Shown here one piece after another: positions 15,001 to 26,124 of a stretch of DNA of 64,000 bases (position 1 is the stretch's first letter; the number at the start of each line of letters is the position of its first letter). Position numbers and translations under genes: made by a program. This stretch comes from Synchiropus splendidus (Eukaryota > Chordata > Actinopteri > Syngnathiformes > Callionymidae): assembly GCF_027744825.2 (NCBI RefSeq), contig NC_071342.1, forward strand, positions 25,026,001 to 25,090,000, in the 5' to 3' direction. The notes under the pieces are model-generated. The model was given only the letters and a program-made list of their open reading frames with translations. It was not told the DNA's origin and made no database searches.

Positions 15001-17706
15001 CACTGTGTTTATACAGGTGCAGCATCATTCGCTGGTTTGGAGCATAAACCAAAAAGATCCTTTCAGACTTGATAAAAGGAGTCTATTAAGAATTTATTTT
15101 TGACTGAAGAGCAGTACGTGCTGAAAGCATTGATCCATCACTACCATGTTTGTCCATATGATATCTAATCCGTCATGTGAACAGAAAGAGGGGTGAAGAA
15201 AACGTTGGTACCTGTGGCTTTGTACACCACTGGTGCGATCTCGTCTATCGGATGCAGCATGCTGAACACCGTGGGCAGAGATTCGCTGGGGGTGGGAGAG
15301 ATTTGACCATGAATTCAGTTGAAAGGAAGACTCATTTGGGGCTCGGCCCGAGTGTGCATGCAATGATGATGTGCGTGGCGCTCCTTTTTTTCTAGAGTGG
15401 GCTACTATTTTCCTGCCTACCCTGGAGGGCAGTGCTGAGAATCAGCTGCTGTGGTTTTTCGCTCCAACAAAAGTCCAAACTTGGTGGGCCAGACCTTTAA
15501 GACCTGAAAGAAAAAATGGACCACACAATCTTTCAATAGGCAACAGTTCAAACCAATGTCCATTGGCCAGGCCATAAAGTGCAACGGCAATGTTCAATTA
15601 TTATAGTACGAGTATGTTTAAAGTCACAGACTACATTGTAAAATCACACTTGGACTTGTACTCACTTGGAAAGGCAGTGGTGAAAGAAAATCCTTCCCAG
15701 CAACTGTGTGAACATTGATGCAGCAGGACTGAACAATGCAAACTGTGTGTTCCACTTTTTCCTCTGTAAAATATCAGATTATCAGGTTAGATGAGCAGAG
15801 AGTAGGCGTGTGATCACTACATCTTTATCAGCATACCGTCTTTCTTACTGTCCGAAACAGCAAAGTCACACCATAAAGCCTGTAGGAACAAAACATACAG
15901 AATAAATCACAAACATAAAAGATGCCACACAAACAGACACGTAGATAGCAGTGCAATTATGGCTATCTAAAATGAAAGATAAGACCAAAACCAGTGATGT
16001 CAAGTTCCAGGATTTTGTTTTGAGCAGAAGATGGACAGTCATGCTCAAACGAGAGGTCCAATGTCCATTTTCGCACTTGTTGTTAGATATAATTAAGGAT
16101 TCATTGTGGACTAGACCAGAAGCAAACAAAAACAGTACAACATAACTGACATTTGACTTCCAATTTCATTGACTTCTAAAAGAGAAGCTATACGTGAGGT
16201 TTGAGCATATTATTAAACGAGTGCATTTTCCTTGTACAAAATGCGTTGGATCACGCTACTCCATCAAAAGAGCAGATTTCTGTATTCAAAGCTCTTGCGG
16301 GTATTCATCAGTGGCGGACCTGCTGCACGGGACTGTCGACTGTAAAGGCCTTGTAGACGTTGGAGGCCTCCGTTCGACTGCCATGACTCCAGACGACCAC
16401 GTTTCCAGCTGTGTAGAGCTCCTCTTCAAACTCCACATCCTCCTCCCCTACACTGACATGACCCTTCCTCAGCTGCCAGGACTCCTGTCAATGAGAACCA
16501 GGACAAAAGTGGCTTCATGAAAAGCACAAATCAAAAGTGGGTATTCTTTTAAACCACATAAATATGATGGGAATTCATGATTTGATGACATATGAATTAT
16601 CAATCAAGGTACAACACATGAACAGGAAAGAATACTGAGCGTTATCTTAAGTTCGAAAGTGCATTTACAAAAAACTGGCTTAACATCAGAAAACTGCAAA
16701 CTCTTAAGATTGTCAAGAACCAGACGCGACCTCTTTTCAGTCAGTGTTGGGGTATTTTATTTGGTCTTATTGACAGTTTTAATTAGAGAATACAAATAAT
16801 ACCTCTTCATGAGTGAGTGTGCTGGTTGCATGAAATTTGATCGGTGGTCGGGATTGGCCCCTATTCCTGATATTAATTGCCAAAATAAATATCAAGCTCA
16901 AAGGTTCGATCATTGAGATCAAATCAATTGTATCTCACAGAAACAAACAAACTAAGAGGCATATCTAATCTTGTGACTGCTTCTTGTTGAGTTTCAATCT
17001 AGTACCACCGCCAGGAAGGTTATGTTGGCTTGTCTGTCCGTCTCCATTCCATTAACTTGAATAGCTAGAGGGATTGGGATGAAATATTCAGGAAATGTGA
17101 GAACTGGAACAATGAAAAGATGATTCTGTTTGGAAAGTGAGCCGTATCCTTTTTTTTAAAGAGGATTCTCAAATATTGGGAGATTGTGTTGGGATGGACT
17201 GAAGTTGCTTGGTGGAGGTTTGCAGTCTCCAAGTACTTTTCTAGTTTATTGTACACTTTAGTATGAACACTGGCATTTCAAAGTAAGCAAAGCAGCATTG
17301 CTTCAGCATAATATTGGCATAGAAAACTGGAAAAGACAGGTCTCAACATGCAGGCATTATTTCCCAACAAAATGCTAATTTGGAGTAAAATCATCTGGAA
17401 AAAAGGAGATTTTCTGCCATACACAATGATTCTTTTAATGGAATAGATGCCAATGATTCGTCGTTAATCCTCCCAGCCATCTGTACTCACTCTGTCTCTC
17501 TCCTGCAGACTGACTTCTTGCAAGGACCCCACCAGGCCAGCAGCACCGTCTGACGACCAGAGCTCAGAGGCTGGTTGAAGCTCTCTGAGCTGCAGGTTGA
17601 AGGCGTTGGGATGGTTTTTGCAGTGCTCACGGCCAAATGGGACAAACGACTGCAATTCCCCTGCGGCAATCATCGTGGCTCTTTCTTCATACACGACGTC
17701 CGACAT
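1..17706 (-). CDS. anapc1: Anaphase-promoting complex subunit 1 (APC1), 35 coding exons, 3' end beyond window
   Basis: Largest scaffold subunit of the nuclear APC/C ubiquitin ligase; it links the catalytic module to the TPR arms. The first 1,334 codons are present. Exon 1 starts at ATG 17706 (MSDVVYEERATMIAAG) and closely matches vertebrate APC1. Coding exons, high to low: 17706-17491, 16484-16320, 15879-15837, 15763-15666, 15503-15421, 15285-15212, 14723-14578, 14498-14350, 14235-14122, 13434-13216, 13126-13031, 12648-12558, 12075-12010, 11926-11798, 11706-11566, 10402-10342, 9520-9465, 9053-8922, 8846-8772, 8033-7911, 7146-6977, 6068-5977, 5460-5312, 5187-5109, 4494-4458, 4326-4253, 4017-3839, 2986-2900, 2796-2657, 2542-2424, 2244-2114, 1867-1727, 526-374, 299-218, 115-24. 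Phases agree throughout. Exon 9 keeps the Ser-rich loop (HSPSISNMAAL); the last exons enter the PC-repeat region (MGIGLVYQG). The intron after 12558 has a GC donor, and the 37-nt exon 4494-4458 is poorly conserved. The C-terminal part lies outside the window. Confidence 0.95.
7413..7520 (+). mobile_element. Fragment of a LINE reverse-transcriptase ORF, C-terminal end
   Basis: One open frame reads KPKLKSNRVRSFSVRAPQLW and ends at a TAA at 7518-7520. The FSV-AP-LWNSL signature is the usual C-terminus of L2/Rex1/CR1-type non-LTR retrotransposon proteins. Only this tail survives, inside an anapc1 intron and in the orientation opposite to the host gene. A perfect 14-bp hairpin follows immediately. 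Confidence 0.6.
7541..7572. repeat. Perfect 14-bp inverted repeat (hairpin)
   Basis: ACATATAACAACAG at 7541-7554 is followed by a 4-base spacer and its exact reverse complement at 7559-7572. It lies 20 bp after the stop codon of the LINE remnant, so it may be part of that element's 3' end. Confidence 0.85.
17000..17244. mobile_element. Candidate MITE-like dispersed repeat in the first coding intron of anapc1
   Basis: The segment is bounded by CTAG at both ends. The left end reads CCGCCAGGAAGGTTATGTTG and the right end carries GCTTGGTGGAGGTTTGCAG, then TCTCCAAGTACTTTTCTAG. Both resemble a widespread repeat of marine animals that begins near CCGCCAAGGAGGTTATG and ends near GGCGGAGGTCTGCGCTCTC. 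Family assignment is from memory of that pattern. Internal sequence is diverged and non-coding. Confidence 0.45.
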
Positions 17707-17729
17707 GAGTCCCAGTTATCAGCATTATT

Positions 17730-18245
17730 TCTAGATGGAATGACGACAATATTTATTTCAACACATAACCAAGTGGTGACACATCAGTGCCGACAAAGGC
17801 ACCTGCAGCCTTCCTGCAGCAGGAGAAGGACACAAGGCAGAAGCCTGTCACTACACTATCATTTCTCATCTCAATTAATCGCGAGTTAACTCGAGATTGA
17901 TGGCACATGTTGTATCAGTCCATACTGCATCTTACGGGAAGGTGTTGTCGACAGCAGAGGGGCCAGTAATGTTTCCAAAGTTAGCAGCGCCGGCTAGCGT
18001 GCTAGCTAGTGTTAGCTCAAACTGAAAAGGTCTGCAGTGACACAAACCTGGTAATAAGCAATGGTCTGGCGCTTGTCGCGGAGTCCCAGTCTGTTATTAG
18101 GTCCAGTCTGATAGTCCTTGAGGCTCTGGCTTTTTGATGACAACGACAGTTTATGGAAATTTGCCGTCAACGTGATTTCAAACCACCGCGGACATAACGT
18201 CAAGAGCCACATCCGGTTCCGGCGTAAGTCAGCCAATCAACACGT
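17730..18245 (-). promoter_or_regulatory. anapc1: anapc1 5' untranslated exon and promoter
   Basis: A splice acceptor (CTAG) ends at 17731, just above the coding start. A matching donor (CAG|GTTTGTG) ends a candidate non-coding exon at 18048. Upstream on the minus strand are a palindromic ETS-like motif CCGGTTCCGG (18213-18222) and a CCAAT box (18233-18237), as expected for a TATA-less housekeeping promoter. The transcription start is inferred, probably near 18,200. Confidence 0.5.
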
Positions 18246-18249
18246 AGAC

Positions 18250-18763
18250 ACGTGACGAGTTCTTGCTCGCTGCTGCAGCGTTTGCGCACAGTGATGGAAA
18301 CGCCGCTGAGACAGTGTCGAGGGGGATGAGTGGCGTTAGAGGACCGCGTTCGTCACAACCTTACCGTTGTACCATTGAGCACGTCGCTCGCCTGTGTAGC
18401 TTTTCGCTCTTTTCAAACGTGTCACTCTGACAGCGCTGTCATGCTCACCGGCAATGACAATGTACTGTTGAGAGTCGAACCCGCTTGCTTGGATGTTTGG
18501 ATTCATCGTGTTGAGAAACACTTTTGCTGCTTTGCAAATACCGAGGAGGATCGGAGAAATGCGTTGAAGTATATATTCTGAATCAGTGGGGCAGAATTCA
18601 GTAGGTATTTGTTTGGGGACATGGACCTCATTCTCTGGACCCCTTGAAGGTCACCAGTAGGCCAGGGTTCAAGGGGCTATTGGTGAAGATAAATAGTGAT
18701 GATGTTAGGTTTGTTTCATCCCAGGCTAGATGGATGGATGGACGGGCGGACGGATAGACAGAC

Positions 18764-18805
<42 letters not shown>

Positions 18806-21800
18806 GAGAGAGAGACCGATTGGAAATGTGTGCTTGGCAGGCATTAGCGCCAGGAGATGACAGTGCAGTGCGTAATGTCTGCCTTGGGGCTGAAGAAAGA
18901 CCAAATGTATTTATGTGTTTAGTCAATTTAGGATGCAATGAATAGCTCTAGTGGTCTAATTGGTCCATGCAGGAGGCTGCTCACCTAAACAAGGTCCCCA
19001 TTAAACAAATCTCCAGGGACTCTGATGAGTGTGTGATGAGAGCAACAAGAACTACGTGGTAAAATGTGTGTGTGTGTGTGTGTGCAGTCATATATGAATG
19101 TATCATGACTTGATGCAAGGATTTCAGTTTGATGGAAATCTCTGGATCCATGGTCGGCCTCCAGCTGGGATGTCAAGATCCCATTTTTAAAATCTCCACT
19201 CCAAGTCTCTGATAACTGCACCCTGGGAAGACAAGACCCTATTTTTATTCTTTCAGCCTTGATGACACAAAGCTTGTCATACCAGACAGTTGAGAGCGAT
19301 TGATAAGAAGGGGAAAGCTCAGCATGCTTCAGCATTTTAGGGATTGTGGCGAGAAGAGGAGGACTTCACTGAAGCCACAGAGAGAACCTCAAGCTGACAG
19401 GCTCAAAGGTGGTCCCTATTGAGTCAAGCCATTTGGACACTGCAGCGTCTGATCCGGCCCGGCTCAGCTGCCTGTAGGACATCAAGCCAAGACCCATCAT
19501 GTCAAGAGGCATCAGGGGCCATAAACTGACAACTTCCAGAATCCACGGCTTCCTCTGATCCAGGTGGACATGAAGTCACTCAGCCTTCCGGTATTTTTGG
19601 GGAGAACCAACTCTCCCCTGACAGTCAGCACCCAGAGACGACGCCATCCTTGACTGTACAAGAGAACTCAACCCCTCTGGTGTTTGTCTGGAGTGGTGAA
19701 CTGACCGAGTCAGCAGCCTGGAGGGTGAAGAAGGGACCCCCGAGGTCCATGTGTGAATCCCCTTGTTGCCGTTGCATCCATCCAGAAACGATGCTGTGGG
19801 TTTCTTGATACTTAATGGAAGGAAATCTGAGCATCCATGAGTGCAATATTGTAGACCACCATAAGTGCAGTCATGATTCCTTTGATGGCTTCATCACAAT
19901 CATCTGCTTAATTGCGGAGATACTCGGCACAGCTGCAGTGTCATTTGCATCGCTGTGTTTCCCGGACTTCATCTGGCAGGCTGACCTGTTGTCTCCATCC
20001 TCGGCTTCTGCTGCCGTTAACCAGGTTTAGCCATCAGGGGGTTGCGCGGTAAATCATCCATCTCATTTCTCTGGGCCAGGCGATCTTTCACAGGACCACA
20101 GGAGGCTGAAGGAGGAGGAGAGTGATGAAGAACAAGATGCTTCCCACGTGGCTGATGGCAGGCTGCTTGTGTGCTGTGACCAGGTCGACGGCTTCGGCCG
20201 TCACGCTTATGTCTCCGTCCTCAGTTCTGTCCTGAACTTAGTTCCTGATGGACCTGGTGGACATCAAGAGACATTTTGATTTACAAAGACTGGATCCTGC
20301 TGGATCTGCTGCTGTGAGGACAGCCAATTCTGCAGTTTTGTTTCAACAAGTTTCAGATCAGTTGTCCTCAACTGTGGTCTTCTGTTTAGAGTTGTAGATA
20401 CCAAATTCAGCCTTGTCTCCGCACCAATGAGTTTTTTGAAACAGGAGGGACCTCTGGCTTAAACTGGAATTCAGATGTTGTAATTCAGCAGTGTGATCCA
20501 TGGAATATGCCATGATGAGGAAATCAACATGGACATAAGTGAGGTGAAATAAAGGGGGTGGGAAAATAATCAAACTGGTTTTATAATGAATTCATCATCA
20601 TGAATCGCATTTCACTATTTAAGTAAAAATGTGTCCACATAGGCTTCCACATCAGGCAGTGCTGCTGGGATCAGCAACTCTCAGCTCCATCAAGGGTACA
20701 GAACAGTAACGTTGCTTGTGTTTCCCTCCTTTTTTAAACTTCAAGTTTACTCCCCTTCAACATGGTGGTGACAAAACTCCCAGAGCAAGAGGGTTTATTT
20801 GTGATGAATTTCCATGCTGAAATGACTCTGGTGAGAAGACACAGTCTCGTATTAAAGCCAGTAGACTATCTGATGGTTTCTATTGCTCTAACTGTTTTAT
20901 CAAAAGATCACGCTCCTCTGGCGGCACAGAGCTGAGATAGCCGCAGCAGAGTCACAGAGTCGGACCTGTCACTGTGCCAGGAGTCATGCACCAGCGCACT
21001 CCTCACTCTGTCATCTTCTAACCAGATCAGCTGGGTCGGCGGGGGGATTCCCCTCCTCCCCTCATGGAGGGCGAGTCGTGATCCAGCACAGGTGAGTGCA
21101 GAGTCTGGGCCCAAACTATTGATGTTGCTGCTGCATATGACACACATCGTCCCTTCTCGAACTGCGTCGTCTTGCCTGAACATGCAAGGCGGTTCTGCTG
21201 AATTACAGCGCGATATAAGTGTCAATCTAGCGCCAACGCCACAAGGGGTGGAGCCTGTCAGCGGAGGTCCAAAAGCTCTTGAGCTTCAGGATCAGAGGAG
21301 AAAGATGACAAGCACCAGTGAGCATGGAAAACTGTTCTTCTCACCAAAACATGGAGAGCGTCATAAGAAATAGGTGAGGCCAGTTGAAAGAATGAGGGAC
21401 GCGTTTGGTTGCTTGGCAGGATGATGTCGCACCCTGAAAGTTTTGAAACCAACTTATTTCTTCTAGTATTCCTTCTCTCTGATAATGGATTGGTGGATGC
21501 TGTGTCGGTGGCCAAAGTCGAGGTCAAAGAAACACTGGCGTTGCTTTGAATGAAAATGCTTGTCTCAGACAGCTGCTGTGATGCAGTGCGTGCTCCAGCC
21601 CCCAGCTCTCACCACAGTTGGGTCCAAGCTCAAGTGGATGGCAGCTTGAAGTCAAACAAAGTATTTCTTATGATTCTAATATCATGATCATAAATAGGAG
21701 GGCATTCACTGAAAAGGTCAAACCCCTGTGCGGCGCCACCGCCACGACATCCTGCAAGTCCGACTTGTCAGTCATCTGAAGGAACGTTTTCTTCCTCACA

Positions 21801-24450
21801 TTCCATCAACATCAAAATACTAACGATGATATTTCCTCCATCAGCTTCCCCTTCCTGCCAGGATCTGTGTCCAGTCACCGCTGTCAATTAAATACGCTCC
21901 TGTCCAGCGTAATCCACTTCTTTCTGGCCTGATCGCATTAGCTCTCAGATGGTGCCATCATGGTTGAGAGGAGGAGCAGCAGGTCATCTGCTGACGGTGA
22001 GGAGACACCAGAGGGACTCGCAGCAGACGCCATGCTGGTCATGTTGTGCTTGCAAGTTCCTCATCAACTCAGTCCAACTCACATGGTGTCACGTCTTTTT
22101 TGTTTACTGAAAATAGGTGTCTCTCCTTCATGTGTGATGGATCGGCAGCTCTGTGTGAGACTCTCGCGAGGACCTTACATCTGTAACACTGCGGGTCGAC
22201 CGGACACCTGACCCTCTTTCGGGAGGGTAGCTGCTTTATGGGCTGTGATCAAATGACAGCCATTTGATCACACACATCTACAGCTGTGACTGCTCAACGA
22301 AACCTTTGGCTAAAAATGGAATTGTCGCTATAGAACTGTTCTTTACAAGCATTCTGCTACATCTCGTCCGCCGTATGTCTCCATTTGACCCTGATCCTCC
22401 TGGAAATATCAAGTGGCGTAGATAGAAATGTGGGCGCCACTGACTTGACTCCTCTATGTTTGGACGTGGCTCCCGCCACCAATAACGTGGCCCCGCTCTG
22501 TGTGTGTGTGAGCCACGCTGCAGACTGGATAAATAAATAAATGATGATTCTGCATTGTTTGCAATAATCCAACAGGCGTTTGTATGTTTGCTAGTATAAG
22601 CTTCATTTTGTTGTTTAGTTTTTTTATTTGAATAAAGTTTTAGCGTACAAAATTAATGGCGGAGTGAGTTCGGAGCAGAAGAAAGAGGGAGGCAAAGTAG
22701 CGTTGAGAAAAGATGAGTCACGACACCGACTTCAGCACCTTGGACAGCGACACCAGCGACGGCGCGGTCCCTGTGCTCCGACCTCCGACCTCTCCTCTGC
22801 GGCAGGGAATATTAGTTGGAAAATTGAGAACTTGTGAAGCTGTTCTCTCAAGTGTCCACCCCCAGTCTCCTCTTCTCTCCTGCAGCTACAAACAAGGTGA
22901 AAATCTGACACACTAAAATCACTCTGGGAACCTTTCACGACAGCGTGAACATTTCACTTGATCAAACTGGAGCCGGGACATTCCATGTCAGTCGCTAATG
23001 CGGGTTTTCCTTGTTTCTCAGAAACAAAGTCACTGCGCGAGCCCCTGTTTTTCAGCGCGTATTTCCTCTCATTTCTACTGGGCTCTTTTCTCCCCCTCGA
23101 CAGGGATGTTGTCTAAACGATGCTCACTTATATAGATGGATGGTGAGATGGACGAGGCTCAGGCCGACGTCACAGCTAATTCACTGAACCATTCCAGCAG
23201 AGCAAATCGACCTCATCAGGGACTCTGTGGGTGGATTCAGCAGCACTTCAGTGCACTGTGGATTTCTTTTGTCTAAACACTCGTAAACAGAGGACTGCAA
23301 CTGCCGGAGACACCCGAGCTAGACCTGTTGGAGTGCTTCTCTGTGGCACCCTACATTTCATGCTGGAATATTCCATCACTTTTAGTAATATTCTGGAGAT
23401 TTCTGGAGCCAAAGTCCGCCAGCTTTTCTTGTAAATGAGTTCCCAGGTTTGGACTCATCCCTGTAACTGCACTGTCTTCACTCACACAAGCAAATGCGAT
23501 CGTCTGAGCATTTGGTTCCCTCTCAAAGATGAAACTAAGGTTCAGTTGAGAGAAACCCCTCTGCCAACCACTCCATCTCTCGTGAGGCACTGGGACTTTG
23601 GATGGTTCATTTTAGTCTCATCATAGGCATCTAATCTTCAGAGTTTCCCCGTGTTGGATTCTCCGGAGCAAAGTCCACACGAGAGGATGGTGTCAGGAGC
23701 AACTGGTGGTCCCCCTCGGGTGTCTCCTTGGACGGTCCGGTGATGCTCCAGTTCAAACCCCTTTGCCCTCAGGTGGTCATTACAAGAGAACAAATTTCAG
23801 AGCAGATTTTGAGCTTTGCGTCTCCATGCGTAGCAGCCAATATACTTGTTGGCAGTGAAAAAAACACTGAAACTGGCATGACATCTTCAGTGAAACAGTG
23901 AGGTTTGACTGCTGGGATTGACAGGAGTGACAGGACAAGCAGAGTCCAGGAGGCTCACAAACGAAGGAGCGACTTGGAAGCTCTCTGGAGCCGCTGATGA
24001 GCTTGTCCATTGTTGTGCTTGAAAGTGGTCGTGTTTCTGCCCTCTGGCTCAGCTCTGTCCACCACTAACTTCCCCATGGATCAGGGAGGGGCATGTTGGA
24101 GCTCATGCCCAGCACCATGATCGTCCCTGCATCACCATGCAAAGTGTTGCACAGCGACTCCCTCCAGAGCCTGCGCCTTCATTTGCTTTATAAACTGCTT
24201 TTAAAATCTTGTCATTTCATGCTTCCAAACCCAACAAATCATCGAAATTGGAAATTTATTCAGTTAGTGACAATGAATATTGAGATGTCTCCATGGTCCT
24301 AATGTCGCCGGCAGGTGACGCAGTCCTCGCCACGAACGCAGGGTAAATTCGGCGGTGGCTCAAGGTCACATCCTCTATCACGTTTAACTTCGATTAATTA
24401 GAAGAATCTGAAGAAAAGTGGCCACTAATTTGGCCGTTGGTCCATTTAGT
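18250..24450. other. Gene-poor interval between anapc1 and vip
   Basis: I see no exon series, RNA gene or conserved protein match here on either strand. It holds a GATA-type tetranucleotide array (18727-18805), a short TG tract (about 19063-19084) and otherwise unremarkable sequence. The only reading frame that caught attention is a short orphan at 22713-22916, treated as unproven. Confidence 0.6.
18727..18805. repeat. Tetranucleotide microsatellite (GATA/TAGA)n with GGAT/GGAC variants at one end
   Basis: About ten uninterrupted GATA units run from 18764 to 18805, preceded by degenerate GGAT, GGAC and GACA units. It is a simple repeat and should be length-polymorphic. Confidence 0.95.
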
Positions 24451-24471
24451 CCCGACTGCGCGCAAGAGCAG

Positions 24472-24677
24472 TGACGTAATCAGTGACCTACTGACGTCCC
24501 AGGACCCTGATTGAATCTCAAGTCCCCTGATGCGCGCGATGAGAAAGATCCAGGTGTATAAAACACCAGCGGATCCGCCGAGGAGTCAGTGAAGCGCGGA
24601 GAGAAGCGTGGAGATACACCAGCGAGTCAACAGCCGCCCACCGAGGAGCCTCGTCCGGACAACTGCACTGACTTCAT
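24472..24677 (+). promoter_or_regulatory. vip: vip promoter and 5' untranslated exon
   Basis: Two cAMP-response-element-like sites, TGACGTAA (24472-24479) and TGACGTCC (24492-24499), stand about 60-85 bp above a TATA box (TATAAA, 24557-24562). The transcript probably starts near 24,585-24,590. The first exon ends at 24677 at a clean donor (TTCAT|GTAAGG). The mammalian VIP promoter is also driven by paired CREs, so the layout is conserved. Start site and activity are inferred. Confidence 0.65.
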
Positions 24678-25399
24678 GTAAGGTTTTACACACTTTCAGC
24701 CAGCTGCATGCGCGTGCACGCTCCTTTTATTCATGTTTATTCATGGTTGGCGGATGGAGGTACGAGGTCGCTAACTGTTCAGCGAGTCTTTACAACAAAA
24801 GCAATTCATCTCTGTGGAAGGAATGTTGGGACTTTTGAACGCGTCCTGCGTAATTACGCATCGGTTTCTGCGCACCGCTGACCGAGTTTTATTGGCAGTA
24901 AAATACTGAAAGCGAATATAATTTGGACAAGTAGGTGTCACCTTGGCTCTCCTCCCTTATTCAGCGGAGTGACGACAGTCATTACAAACGCCTATTTTAC
25001 TCGTCGCTTGGCCATGCTCATGACGTTTAGGTCCGAGATAAATATTTTCTGAAGCCACTCTTTAGCTTTGTTTTCTAACAGCGGCGCGCTGTCTAACTAT
25101 GCAGACGATGCCGATTACGAGTCCAGCGAAGTTTGGCGCTGTTGAAATGTCTCATTTCACACACCATGTCGCGTGCTTGAGGTGGAAAGTGTGAGTAAAC
25201 AAGGCGAACCTCTTCGAAACGCCATTGTGTCTACGGTAAAACATTCATTGTGAACAGCTTATAAACTCTGATGTTCTCGTTTTAAACAGTCATTTGCGGG
25301 AAGTAACATTGGTTTGCCTTTTTTTTTTTAACAGCCCAAGAAATGATTGAAGTTTGCGCTTCACATGAATAAATCCCAGAATTATGATCAGCTTTTGTG

Positions 25400-25900
25400 T
25401 ATTAAACGTGACGAACTTGATAGAGTCATGTATCGCATTTTTCTTTTCGGATTTTAAATTGTGAGCTCATCGTCCAAATATATGCTTATTACGGAGAGCA
25501 GTTACATTTTGTTCGATTATTATTGTCTCTGTTAGATCCAAGGATGGAAAATATATAGAAATATGGAGAGTGGAATGGCAACAGTCGCTCAATTTGTATC
25601 TATTATGCATGATATATGTATATATTTTTTGTTTATTTATATTTATATTACAAAATAAATATATTTTTTAATTTAAAAAATATACGGGTCGGTTGTAATT
25701 ATTTTGCCCACCAGCCATCGATCCTCATATTTCTCAACATAAGATGGGCTTTTCAGTAGCTAAAAACCTATATAGCTTATAATAATAATTTATTTAATTA
25801 TTATTAAAATTTAATTAATTTATTTATGTATCACATTGACGTTTGATTTAATTTTATTTCTCACATTCTCACATTAGATTTTTACTGGTGATATTGACTC
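25400..25900. other. AT-rich stretch in vip intron 1
   Basis: The intron between the untranslated exon and the signal-peptide exon has long runs of A/T with many TATTTA and TTAATTA motifs. No exon or RNA gene is visible. Confidence 0.6.
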
Positions 25901-26124
25901 AGATTTATTTTTCTAGTTTGTATGTTGTCTGTGATGATGAAGATGATGATTTTCAATTCATCTCCCAGTTTTCATCTCCCTGTGTGAAGTGATTTCAACT
26001 CCACTTTCAGACTGCTATTGTTTCAGACTGAGTGTTCAGGTGTATAATCCCCGCTCCTCCCGTCCGATCCTCATCTCCTGACAGGTGAAACTGACTGGCT
26101 CGTTTCTCTCCCAGGTGTACAGCA

